Part shown: positions 1-5,362 of the stretch, one piece after another
Layout of the letters: each line of letters starts with the position of its first letter
How positions within the stretch are numbered: the first letter of the stretch is position 1
NCBI GenBank assembly: GCA_014379785.1
Contig: JACMLD010000230.1
Span: 1-5,694 of the forward strand
Reading direction: 5' to 3'
Origin: Chitinophagaceae bacterium
GTDB lineage: Bacteria > Bacteroidota > Bacteroidia > Chitinophagales > Chitinophagaceae
Length of the DNA stretch: 5,694 nt
Notes under the pieces: generated by a model
Seen by the model: only the letters and a program-made list of their open reading frames with translations
Told to the model about the DNA's origin: nothing
Databases searched by the model: none
Program-made: the position numbers and the translations under genes

Positions 1-57
1 AACAGCAAAAAAGAGAAGGCATTTGATGCTGCCGAGAAACAACTGGTCCTGAATTAA
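1..57 (+). CDS. C-terminal end of an unidentified protein (partial at 5' side)
   Basis: Reading from the first base gives an open frame of 18 residues, NSKKEKAFDAAEKQLVLN, closed by two successive TAA codons (55-60). The gene begins before the window, so its function cannot be judged. The tail is charged, rich in Lys and Glu, and has no recognisable motif, which is typical of a soluble C-terminus. It is the only plus-strand gene before the terminator at 414-447, which lies about 360 nt further on. It could be a chance open end, but the tandem stop codons and the change to A/T-rich, stop-rich sequence immediately after favour a real gene end. Confidence 0.5.
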   Translation, partial: NSKKEKAFDAAEKQLVLN

Positions 58-413
58 TAATTCAGTACCCGCAAAGTCACTCCCAGTAAGCGGTTCTGGC
101 AATACATTAAATTTTTTTTTAAAAAAAATCCATAAAATATTGTTTTTTAACTCAACAGTCTTTACTTTTAAATCCGCTTACGCGTTTATCCAAGGTCATC
201 CTCCCCCAACCATCCAATTTCCGGTTTATTCCAATCTCCCTTAGTCAGATTTTTTTACAACTATCGTTGTACTCCTATACAAAGGTTTCAATATCCATTC
301 AAAGAACATCTTGTTTCGTCCTACCCAGCAAAATTTCCGGCAACACAACCCTTTATTTAATACATAAGATATTAATACACCTCTTTCTTTTTGTGGTTTC
401 AGAGGTAAGCACA
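58..413. other. Non-coding gap with no credible gene
   Basis: About 360 bases between the partial plus-strand gene and the plus-strand terminator. The only sizeable open frame (starting at 267, plus) has no family resemblance, is rich in Ser, Phe and Cys, and runs into the end of korB on the other strand, so I do not call it. The gap holds a T9-A8 tract at 112-128 (likely curved or flexible DNA), an alternating TACAA/TTGTA array at 256-282, and an inverted repeat ACCTCT/AGAGGT (379-384 with 401-406, 16-nt loop) just before the terminator. I saw no perfect TAnnTTTG promoter element on the plus strand. It may be a long 3' UTR or encode a small RNA. Confidence 0.6.
256..282. promoter_or_regulatory. 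Alternating TACAA / TTGTA half-site array, possible operator
   Basis: TACAA (256-260), TTGTA (267-271) and TACAA (278-282) alternate in orientation, with exactly 6 bases between neighbours, giving an 11-bp repeat, close to one helical turn. The first pair extends to a perfect inverted repeat TACAAC-TATC-GTTGTA (256-271). TACA/TGTA half-sites are known in operators of the BlaI/MecI/CopY winged-helix repressors, but no such regulator or target gene is visible here, so that link is speculative. It could equally be a folded element in an RNA that ends at the terminator at 414-447. Confidence 0.35.
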
Positions 414-447
414 GGCCGGCGATTTCAATCGCTGGCTCTTTTTTTTT
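414..447 (+). terminator. Rho-independent terminator, plus strand
   Basis: GCCGGCGAT (415-423) pairs with ATCGCTGGC (428-436) as a 9-bp stem with one G-T wobble and a 4-nt TTCA loop, followed by TCT and then a run of nine T ending at 447. The T-run follows the stem only on the plus strand, so this stops rightward transcription. It sits just past the 3' end of korB, which comes from the opposite strand, and shields korB from read-through. The nearest plus-strand stop codon is at 57, so the terminated transcript either has a 3' UTR of nearly 400 nt or starts inside the gap. Confidence 0.8.
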
Positions 448-457
448 GTACTAACGA

Positions 458-1492
458 TCAGTTGATGGTCCAGGTCTCTCGGCCGCGGAGGAGTTTGTCG
501 AGATCCCCTTTTCCCTTTGTTGTCTGTACCTGCTCGATCTGACTTGCCATAACATCTTCATAGCATGGTCTGTCAGTCTCATAGAATACTCCAAAAGGAC
601 GTGGGAGGTGACCAGGTATACGCGGGTCATCAAACATACGTGTAAGTATCTGTGCCTTGTAGAAATCCCGCTCATCATGCACCCAGAGATCGTCAGCACT
701 CACGCCCTCAGACAATTCCACCACCACCGGGCGAAATCCATCGAGCTTGATTCCTTTATTGCGCTGAGCGCCGAATACCAAGGGCTTCCCCTGCTCGAGA
801 AATAAAACCTCTTCAGGTTTCGACGACTTCTCGGTAAATACTTCGAAGGCACCGTCATTGAATATGTTACAGTTCTGGTATATCTCGAGCAATGATGCAC
901 CCTTGTGTTTATGGCTTCTCACCAGCGTTTCCTGCAGGTGTTTCGGATCGCGGTCCATACTGCGCGCTATAAAAGTAGCATCCGCGCCCATTGCGAGGGC
1001 AAGCGGGTTGAATGGATGGTCGATGCTTCCGTAGGGAGTCGACTTGGTAACCTTGCTCTCTTCTGATGTAGGCGAGTACTGTCCCTTTGTCAATCCATAT
1101 ATCTGGTTGTTAAACAGCAACACATTGACATCAAAATTTCTTCTCAGCAGGTGAATGGTATGATTTCCGCCAATGCTCAGGCTGTCTCCGTCACCGGTTA
1201 CAATCCAGACACTGAGGTCTGGCCGGGCAGCCTTTAATCCGCTGGCAATGGCAGTCGCCCTTCCATGAATGGAATGCATGCCATATGTATTCATATAATA
1301 TGGGAAACGGCTGCTGCAGCCAATTCCCGACACTATCACAATGTTCTCCCTGGGCACACCAATACCCGGCATGATCTTCTGAACCTGCGCCAGAATGGAG
1401 TAGTCGCCGCATCCTGGACACCAGCGGACTTCCTGATCAGTAGCAAAATCTTTCGCAGTAAGCGTCGGGGCTATAGTTGTTATATCGCTCAT
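458..1492 (-). CDS. korB: 2-oxoacid:ferredoxin oxidoreductase, beta subunit (KorB type)
   Basis: This 344-residue cytoplasmic protein is the thiamine-diphosphate (TPP) and iron-sulfur subunit of a CoA-dependent 2-oxoacid:ferredoxin oxidoreductase, which decarboxylates 2-oxoglutarate or a similar 2-oxoacid to its acyl-CoA and reduces ferredoxin. CPGCGD places Cys25 and Cys28, GIGCSSR gives Cys59 and EIYQNCNIFND gives Cys208; these four match the 4Fe-4S ligands of the family. The TPP/Mg motif is GDGD (100-103) with NNQIYGLTKGQYSPTS from 128. Length and C-terminal extension fit the bacterial forms of about 340 residues. The ATG at 1490-1492 follows a weak A/T-rich ribosome site, as usual in Bacteroidota. 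It lies 68 nt after the AhpD-like gene on the same strand with no terminator between, so co-transcription is likely. The alpha subunit gene (korA), normally next to korB, is on neither side within the window. The exact 2-oxoacid cannot be told from sequence. Confidence 0.95.
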   Translation of the reverse strand: MSDITTIAPTLTAKDFATDQEVRWCPGCGDYSILAQVQKIMPGIGVPRENIVIVSGIGCSSRFPYYMNTYGMHSIHGRATAIASGLKAARPDLSVWIVTGDGDSLSIGGNHTIHLLRRNFDVNVLLFNNQIYGLTKGQYSPTSEESKVTKSTPYGSIDHPFNPLALAMGADATFIARSMDRDPKHLQETLVRSHKHKGASLLEIYQNCNIFNDGAFEVFTEKSSKPEEVLFLEQGKPLVFGAQRNKGIKLDGFRPVVVELSEGVSADDLWVHDERDFYKAQILTRMFDDPRIPGHLPRPFGVFYETDRPCYEDVMASQIEQVQTTKGKGDLDKLLRGRETWTIN

Positions 1493-1560
1493 CTCAAAAA
1501 TTCATTAATGATAGTTATATCAAAGTTCGCCATAAATTAGACATTTCACCCTGGCAAAGG

Positions 1561-1905
1561 CTAATTGTTTTGTAATTCCTCCCAATACTCCGCAGCGCGG
1601 CGGGTATGCGGTATCACTATCGTTCCACCCACAATATTGGCTACCGCAAAAATCTCATACATCTGCTCTGTATTGATTGCCAGCTCGTGGCACTTGCCGA
1701 GATGGTATTTGATGCAATCATCGCAGCGTAACACCATGCTGGCTACAAGCCCGAGCATTTCCTTTGTTTTCACATCCAAAGCTCCTTCTGCATAGGTATT
1801 GGTATCCAGGTTCCATAACCGCTTTATTACCAGATTATCTTTAGAAAGAATCACCTCATTCATCTTTGTCCGGTAATCATTGAATTCCTGTACAAGTGTG
1901 CTCAT
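1561..1905 (-). CDS. Carboxymuconolactone decarboxylase/AhpD-like CxxC protein
   Basis: A 114-residue all-helical protein of the carboxymuconolactone decarboxylase/AhpD-like fold. It carries Glu49, Cys61-Asp-Asp-Cys64 and His68, matching the E-x11-C-x2-C-x3-H active-site pattern of AhpD-type alkylhydroperoxidases, where the two cysteines form the redox pair. The C-terminal part, NIVGGTIVIPHTRRAAEYWEEL, is the usual conserved helix end. The family mostly forms oligomers in the cytoplasm. By motif a thiol peroxidase or disulfide reductase role is more likely than true carboxymuconolactone decarboxylation, but the substrate is unknown. The frame stays open to an ATG at 1963-1965, but the 20 extra residues (Cys-rich) are not part of the family and would cover the promoter; I chose the ATG at 1903-1905, giving MSTLVQEF. 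It is upstream of korB (68 nt) and divergent from the S9 peptidase. Confidence 0.9.
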   Translation of the reverse strand: MSTLVQEFNDYRTKMNEVILSKDNLVIKRLWNLDTNTYAEGALDVKTKEMLGLVASMVLRCDDCIKYHLGKCHELAINTEQMYEIFAVANIVGGTIVIPHTRRAAEYWEELQNN

Positions 1906-1922
1906 ATTTTCAGATTGAAGGA

Positions 1923-1930
1923 CAAAATTA
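1923..1930 (-). promoter_or_regulatory. Bacteroidota -7 element for the AhpD-like gene and korB
   Basis: On the minus strand this reads TAATTTTG, a full match to the TAnnTTTG -7 consensus of the primary sigma factor of Bacteroidota. It lies 17 nt upstream of the chosen ATG, implying a short leader of roughly 10-15 nt. I could not find a TTTG -33 element at the usual 19-21-nt spacing, so the call rests on the -7 box and its position. It supports the shorter start of the AhpD-like gene, since the longer one would begin upstream of this promoter. Confidence 0.5.
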
Positions 1931-1982
1931 CAAAAGCAACACGCAGCTTTCCTTCGTACATTCAACCCGAAAAAAAATTAAT

Positions 1983-4145
1983 ATGACCAGAGCGATCCTG
2001 TTACTTTTTTGTATATCAGTATTTACGATCAGCATCCATGCTCAAAATGGGAAAGAGAAAGTCCTCGTGACCGACCTTTTAAAAGTGAAATCCCTCAGCA
2101 ACCTTACCCTTACACAGGATGGGAGTCGGGCAGCATTCACGGTCACTTCAATAGAACCCGAAGCCGATAATCGCTGGGAATATAAGTACGTTACCAATAT
2201 CTGGATGACTACCACAGACGCCAACGCGGTCCCGCGGCAGATCACCGGCAAAGAAGGCTCTTCACAACCCGCCTGGAGCCCCGACGGCAAACAACTGGCC
2301 TTTGTCCGGGCTGCAGAAGGAAAGCCCCAGATCTGGCTGCTTTCTATGGACGGCGGCGAAGCCATTCAGCTTACAAAATTTAAATACGGCGCAACCGCTC
2401 CAAAATGGAGTCCCGATGGCAAACTCCTGCTTTTCAGAACCAATGTGTCGCTCACCCAAATATTAAAAGATGAGGAACTCAATCCCGGTCTCCGGACACC
2501 TTCATGGCCTTCCGAGAAACCCGGATTGAAAGCAAACGAAGCGATGAAGTCCTCCACGGCAAAAGCTAACCCCGATGGCAGTATCGAAGAAGTCAGGGCC
2601 TATCTCGAAAACAACGTGTCTGATAAAAAAGCCAAGGTGCTGACCAAGCTGAATTTTCAGGAAGAAGCATCGGTTTCCTCTGAAATGAGTTTCAGCCACA
2701 CTTATATTGTAGACCCAAAAACCGGGACAAATCCAATCGCCATTACCAAAGGATTCTACAGCTACGGAAATGGCAGTTTTACGCCGGATGGCAAACAACT
2801 AATCATTCCGGTGAGTCTGGATTCCACAGAACATCCGGATCGATCATCTGATGCCGGATTGTACTCCGTTGGTACCGATGGCAAAGGCTTGCGAAAACTC
2901 CTCGGTGAAAAATCAAAGGCATTTGCCAGTCCGGCCGTTTCTCCCACCGGCAAATTCGTCGCCATGCAAATCAGTGTGCCTTTAAGTATTAATGTGCCGG
3001 TTCTTTCGATAATGCCAATAAACGGTACTGCCAGTGATATTGTAGAGATACCGATGGACAGAACGAAAGGGCAGCTGATCTGGAGCAAAGACGAAAAATA
3101 TATTTATTTCAGCGCTCAAAGCAATGGCGGAGCTCCGCTGTATCGTTCCGACCTGAAGACAAGACAAGTGGAGCAACTCACTGACTACAATGGCGGCATC
3201 TCTTCATTCGACCTGGCCAATAACAAACTCATCTACGTCAGAACAGATATCAATAGCCCTTTTGAGATTTATGTCGCCGATGCAGCAGGAAAAAATGCAA
3301 AACGCATCTCGAATTTCAACACCGAATGGATAAAGGAAAAAAAGCTGAGCATTCCGGAGAAACATGAATTTGTGAATGAAAAGGGCATGAAGGTGGAATA
3401 TTGGGTGATGAAACCAACCAGTTTTGAGGCAGGAAAAAAATATCCGCTCCTGCTGGAGATACACGGCGGACCTGCAGCGATGTGGGGACCCGGTGAAAGC
3501 AGTATGTGGCATGAATACCAGTATTTCTGCAGCCAGGGCTACGGTGTTGTATACAGCAATCCAAGAGGCAGTGGTGGCTATGGTGTGGATTTCCTCAAAG
3601 GCAACGTAAATGACTGGGGGACGGGTCCTGCAAAAGATGTGCTCGATGCATTGGATAAAACGGTAGCAGAAGGCTGGGCAGATACTTCAAAGTTGGTACT
3701 AACCGGTGGCTCCTATGCCGGTTACCTTGTAGCATGGATTATTGCTCACGACAACCGCTTCAAGGCTGCCTGCAGTCAGCGTGGCGTATATGATCTCGGA
3801 ACTTTTTTTGGAGAGGGAAATGCATGGAGACTGGTGCCCGGTTATTTCGGCGGATATCCATGGCAGGAGAATGTAAAAAAAATCCTCCAGCGGGAATCGC
3901 CGATTACCTATGTTGAAAAAATTCAGACACCTTATATCATTTTTCACGGTGAAAATGACCTGCGCACAGGCGTGATACAGGGTGAAATGCTGTACAGGAG
4001 CCTGAAAGTACTGGGCAGGCCGGTAGAATATGTCCGTCACCCGGGAGGTACGCATGAACTTACCCGCAGCGGAAATAACCGCCAGCGAATCGATCAGATG
4101 CTGCGCACCTGGGAATTTTTTGCCCGGTATATCTCCGTAAAATGA
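1983..4145 (+). CDS. Secreted S9-family serine peptidase (prolyl oligopeptidase/acylaminoacyl-peptidase type)
   Basis: A 720-residue exported peptidase that cleaves short peptides outside the cytoplasm. An N-terminal signal peptide (hydrophobic core AILLLFCISVFTISIHA, likely cut after Ala20 before Gln21) is followed by a beta-propeller with PD40-type blades: WSPDGK at 99-104 and 142-147, FTPDGK at 266-271, VSPTGK at 319-324 and WSKDEK at 367-372. The alpha/beta-hydrolase domain starts near 460, with oxyanion HGGP at 494-497, PRGSGGYG at 527-534, nucleophile Ser577 in GGSYAG, Asp659 in HGENDLR and His691 in GGTHEL, so the triad is complete. The usual GxSxGG has Ala579 in place of the first glycine of the final pair. 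The frame is open back to 1896, but the ATG at 1983 is chosen because the signal peptide starts there, after an A-rich stretch. It is divergent from the AhpD-like gene with a 77-nt gap. Exact specificity (dipeptidyl-, acylaminoacyl- or prolyl-) cannot be read from sequence. Confidence 0.93.
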   Translation: MTRAILLLFCISVFTISIHAQNGKEKVLVTDLLKVKSLSNLTLTQDGSRAAFTVTSIEPEADNRWEYKYVTNIWMTTTDANAVPRQITGKEGSSQPAWSPDGKQLAFVRAAEGKPQIWLLSMDGGEAIQLTKFKYGATAPKWSPDGKLLLFRTNVSLTQILKDEELNPGLRTPSWPSEKPGLKANEAMKSSTAKANPDGSIEEVRAYLENNVSDKKAKVLTKLNFQEEASVSSEMSFSHTYIVDPKTGTNPIAITKGFYSYGNGSFTPDGKQLIIPVSLDSTEHPDRSSDAGLYSVGTDGKGLRKLLGEKSKAFASPAVSPTGKFVAMQISVPLSINVPVLSIMPINGTASDIVEIPMDRTKGQLIWSKDEKYIYFSAQSNGGAPLYRSDLKTRQVEQLTDYNGGISSFDLANNKLIYVRTDINSPFEIYVADAAGKNAKRISNFNTEWIKEKKLSIPEKHEFVNEKGMKVEYWVMKPTSFEAGKKYPLLLEIHGGPAAMWGPGESSMWHEYQYFCSQGYGVVYSNPRGSGGYGVDFLKGNVNDWGTGPAKDVLDALDKTVAEGWADTSKLVLTGGSYAGYLVAWIIAHDNRFKAACSQRGVYDLGTFFGEGNAWRLVPGYFGGYPWQENVKKILQRESPITYVEKIQTPYIIFHGENDLRTGVIQGEMLYRSLKVLGRPVEYVRHPGGTHELTRSGNNRQRIDQMLRTWEFFARYISVK

Positions 4146-4150
4146 TGGTT

Positions 4151-4199
4151 TCCGGACGAAAGCCGCATGGATACTTGTAGTCGTTGTACTACAGCCGGA
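4151..4199. repeat. Nested inverted repeat containing TGTAGT-N6-ACTACA
   Basis: The inner arms TGTAGT (4176-4181) and ACTACA (4188-4193) flank CGTTGT. Outer arms TCCGG (4151-4155) and CCGGA (4195-4199) enclose them. It starts 6 nt after the S9 peptidase stop codon. There is no T-run after it, so it is not a standard intrinsic terminator; it could stabilise the 3' end of the peptidase mRNA or be a protein-binding site. The inner repeat occurs again, with the same spacing, at 5345-5362. It also shares TCGTTGTACT with the array near 264-273. Confidence 0.4.
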
Positions 4200-4327
4200 T
4201 TGGACTTAACAGTACCATATATCGGGTGCTTCATCTATTTTTCGGGTGCACGCAATGCTATTTCTTTGCACTATCAAATCAACGGATAGCCGACGAACTG
4301 ATACCCCCTTTTAACCTGAATCTGAAA

Positions 4328-4624
4328 CGTAGAAACCTAAACCCGACCAATCCAAACCTTTGAAAACCAAAACCGATTAAGGCAACTATTTTCTTGTTAA
4401 GGCTCTGATTGTAACTCTGTTAAGGCTCTGATTTTTTGTTTGAAGTCCCTTTTGACCTCCGTTAAACCCACGGAAATTTAGAAATCCAACATCTGTATCC
4501 TGAACGAAACCCCCGTCCGTTGATTTTTTTTCTTTACCCTGTAAAAAGCCAAGAATGCCTCTTCGATTATGCTTTTGAAATATGAAACTGGTCCGCCCTT
4601 CTCTAAACCGTAGAACCTAAACCC
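4328..4624 (+). repeat. Duplicated 16/17-mer CGTAGA(A)ACCTAAACCC
   Basis: CGTAGAAACCTAAACCC at 4328-4344 recurs at 4609-4624 with one A missing. The flanks show weaker similarity: AACTGATACCCCC before the first and AACTGGTCCGCCC before the second, so the original unit may have been about 50 bases. A looser relative, AACCGTAGTTTTACCC, lies near 5479-5494. This looks like a decayed intergenic repeat of unknown role. The coordinates span both copies; the sequence between them is not part of the repeat. Confidence 0.4.
4396..4433 (+). repeat. Tandem-like direct repeat GTTAAGGCTCTGATT
   Basis: The 15-mer is exact at 4396-4410 and 4419-4433, a 23-bp step with an 8-base spacer GTAACTCT. A partial third copy, ATTAAGGC, lies 20 bp earlier at 4376-4383. 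It falls in the non-coding gap between the S9 peptidase and RRM genes. Two or three direct copies about two helical turns apart fit a regulator-binding array, but could also be a small slippage duplication. Confidence 0.5.
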
Positions 4625-4672
4625 CCACCCATAGATTTTAACTCATTATACTGCTTGATGAGTCATGACAAG

Positions 4673-4700
4673 AACCTCGTGTTAATTCGCGGGGTTTTTT
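4673..4700 (+). terminator. Rho-independent terminator, plus strand
   Basis: AACCTCG (4673-4679) pairs with CGGGGTT (4690-4696) as a 7-bp stem with one T-G wobble and a 10-nt loop; the T-run is 4695-4700. The direction is plus. It lies about 530 nt beyond the S9 peptidase stop codon, and the minus-strand terminator of the RRM gene faces it 33 nt further on. The fairly large loop and A-T base pairs make it weaker than the other two terminators in the window. Confidence 0.6.
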
Positions 4701-4733
4701 CTATTTAAGAAATTCCCGTTAACGGATGCGCAT

Positions 4734-4762
4734 AAAAAAACCGCTCAGAAAAATCTGAGCGG
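4734..4762 (-). terminator. Rho-independent terminator of the RRM gene
   Basis: CCGCTCAGA (4741-4749) and TCTGAGCGG (4754-4762) form a perfect 9-bp stem around an AAAA loop. On the minus strand it is followed by seven T (A-run 4734-4740 on plus). It begins 44 nt after the stop codon of the RRM gene, so it terminates that gene as a single-gene transcript. Confidence 0.92.
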
Positions 4763-4806
4763 CATTGTTGTATCGAATCACTTAATTGTGTCTGTACATT
4801 GTTGGC

Positions 4807-5151
4807 TTACCAACGGCTTCCGCCGCCACCGCCATTGTTGTTGCCATAACCACCACGGCCACCACCGCCGCCTCTGTTGCCACCACCACCAGCACCGCCG
4901 GTTCTTTCTTCTCTTGGTTTAGCAATAGTAACAGTGATTGCTCTGCCTTCTACCATTCCACCATCCAATTCCTGGATAGCTTTCTTAGCAGCCTCATCAT
5001 CTGGCATTTCTACAAAACCAAAGCCGCGGCTCTTGTTTGTGAATTTGTCAGTGATAACTTTTGCAGAACTAACTTCTCCGTACTCAGCGAAGAACTCTTT
5101 TAAGTCTTCATCCTGTACGTTGAAGCTTAAATTTGAAACATAAATGTTCAT
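4807..5151 (-). CDS. RRM-domain glycine-rich RNA-binding protein
   Basis: A 114-residue single-RRM RNA-binding protein. RNP2 is IYVSNL (3-8) and RNP1 is RGFGFVEM (42-49), with the aromatic residues Tyr4, Phe44 and Phe46 that stack on RNA bases. The RRM fills about 1-79, and residues 84-114 are a low-complexity Gly/Asn/Arg tail with NRGGGGGRGGYG, ending in SRW. This matches the small bacterial RRM proteins of cyanobacteria and Bacteroidota, thought to act in the cytoplasm as RNA chaperones or post-transcriptional regulators, often temperature-responsive. It is monocistronic: its own terminator is 44 nt downstream and a promoter box lies about 136 nt upstream. The ATG at 5149-5151 is preceded by an A/T-rich leader without a Shine-Dalgarno sequence. 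The RNA targets are unknown. Frames on the other strand with runs of Ala, Thr or Pro are mirror images of the glycine codons. Confidence 0.95.
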   Translation of the reverse strand: MNIYVSNLSFNVQDEDLKEFFAEYGEVSSAKVITDKFTNKSRGFGFVEMPDDEAAKKAIQELDGGMVEGRAITVTIAKPREERTGGAGGGGNRGGGGGRGGYGNNNGGGGGSRW

Positions 5152-5286
5152 GTTGTAAATAAAATAAAAATAAATAATAATTGAGAAAAACAGGGAGTAA
5201 CGAAGACTAACTAACTAATAGCAGGACATGCGTAGCAGAAAAAATCGTTCACTTACAAAAAACTGTACTAACTCAAAATGACTCTG
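5152..5286 (-). other. Long 5' leader of the RRM gene
   Basis: About 130 nt lie between the -7 box and the start codon. On the minus strand the leader is U-rich and holds TTAGTTAGTTAG (5207-5218), several T6 runs, and a U/A-only stretch of about 35 nt before the ATG. There is no Shine-Dalgarno sequence. Such leaders are common in genes controlled at translation, including cold-induced RNA-binding proteins, and low-structure U-rich RNA is a plausible target for the protein itself. That is an inference from layout. Confidence 0.4.
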
Positions 5287-5294
5287 CAAAGGTA
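5287..5294 (-). promoter_or_regulatory. Bacteroidota -7 element for the RRM gene
   Basis: On the minus strand this reads TACCTTTG, a full match to TAnnTTTG. Transcription would start a few bases downstream, near 5280, giving a leader of about 130 nt. No TTTG -33 element is evident at the expected spacing; the upstream DNA is A/T-rich. It is the only perfect -7 match between the RRM gene and the next plus-strand gene. Confidence 0.55.
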
Positions 5295-5344
5295 ATACTA
5301 TAATTCTGAATTTCCTCATCTTTCAATTATTAAAATTGTCATAA

Positions 5345-5362
5345 TGTAGTACCGAAACTACA
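5345..5362. promoter_or_regulatory. TGTAGT-N6-ACTACA inverted repeat, possible operator
   Basis: Perfect 6-bp arms TGTAGT (5345-5350) and ACTACA (5357-5362) around ACCGAA. It lies about 51 bp upstream of the RRM -7 box and about 210 bp before the start of the next plus-strand gene, a position that suits an activator or an upstream operator. The same arms with the same 6-bp spacing occur at 4176-4193, while the spacers differ, as expected of a dimer-binding site. No candidate regulator lies in the window. Confidence 0.4.

Larger units (their letters stand above)
4146..4672. other. Non-coding gap after the S9 peptidase gene
   Basis: More than 500 bases with no credible reading frame. The plus strand is rich in A and C and poor in G, particularly around 4300-4400 and 4440-4640. 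It contains an inverted repeat at 4151-4199, a doubled TCGGGTGC (4222-4229 and 4242-4249), a doubled 15-mer (4396-4433) and a duplicated 16/17-mer (4328-4344, 4609-4624). No perfect TAnnTTTG element was found on the plus strand; the nearest are AACCTTTG and TGCTTTTG, each one base off. The terminator at 4673-4700 closes the region, so it may be transcribed as a long 3' UTR or hold a small RNA. Confidence 0.55.

Noticed and set aside
112..128. T9-A8 tract as a terminator for the partial first gene
   Set aside because: A pure A/T self-complementary tract has no G/C stem or loop; more likely a curved or flexible DNA tract.
267..542. Plus-strand 91-residue open frame in the gap before korB
   Set aside because: No family resemblance, odd composition, spans the terminator at 414-447 and overlaps the korB 3' end on the other strand.
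1906..1965. Upstream ATG adding 20 residues to the AhpD-like protein
   Set aside because: The Cys-rich extension is not part of the family, and the -7 box at 1923-1930 lies inside it; the ATG at 1905 fits length and promoter.
1896..1982. Upstream ATG adding 29 residues to the S9 peptidase
   Set aside because: It would bury the signal peptide and overlap the divergent AhpD-like gene; the ATG at 1983 begins a standard signal peptide.
4396..4433. CRISPR-like direct repeats
   Set aside because: Two 15-bp copies with an 8-bp spacer are far too short for a CRISPR array, and no cas genes are present.
4716..4725. Perfect palindrome CCGTTAACGG between the two facing terminators
   Set aside because: Ten bases, single copy, no loop and no gene start nearby; probably chance or part of terminator spacer.
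4786..5143. Plus-strand frames with long Ala/Thr/Ser or Pro runs opposite the RRM gene
   Set aside because: They mirror the glycine-rich codons and conserved RRM on the minus strand; no independent signal supports them.
5215..5229. Five-codon upstream frame (MSCY-stop) in the RRM leader, minus strand
   Set aside because: Too short and without a ribosome site; expected by chance in such a leader.
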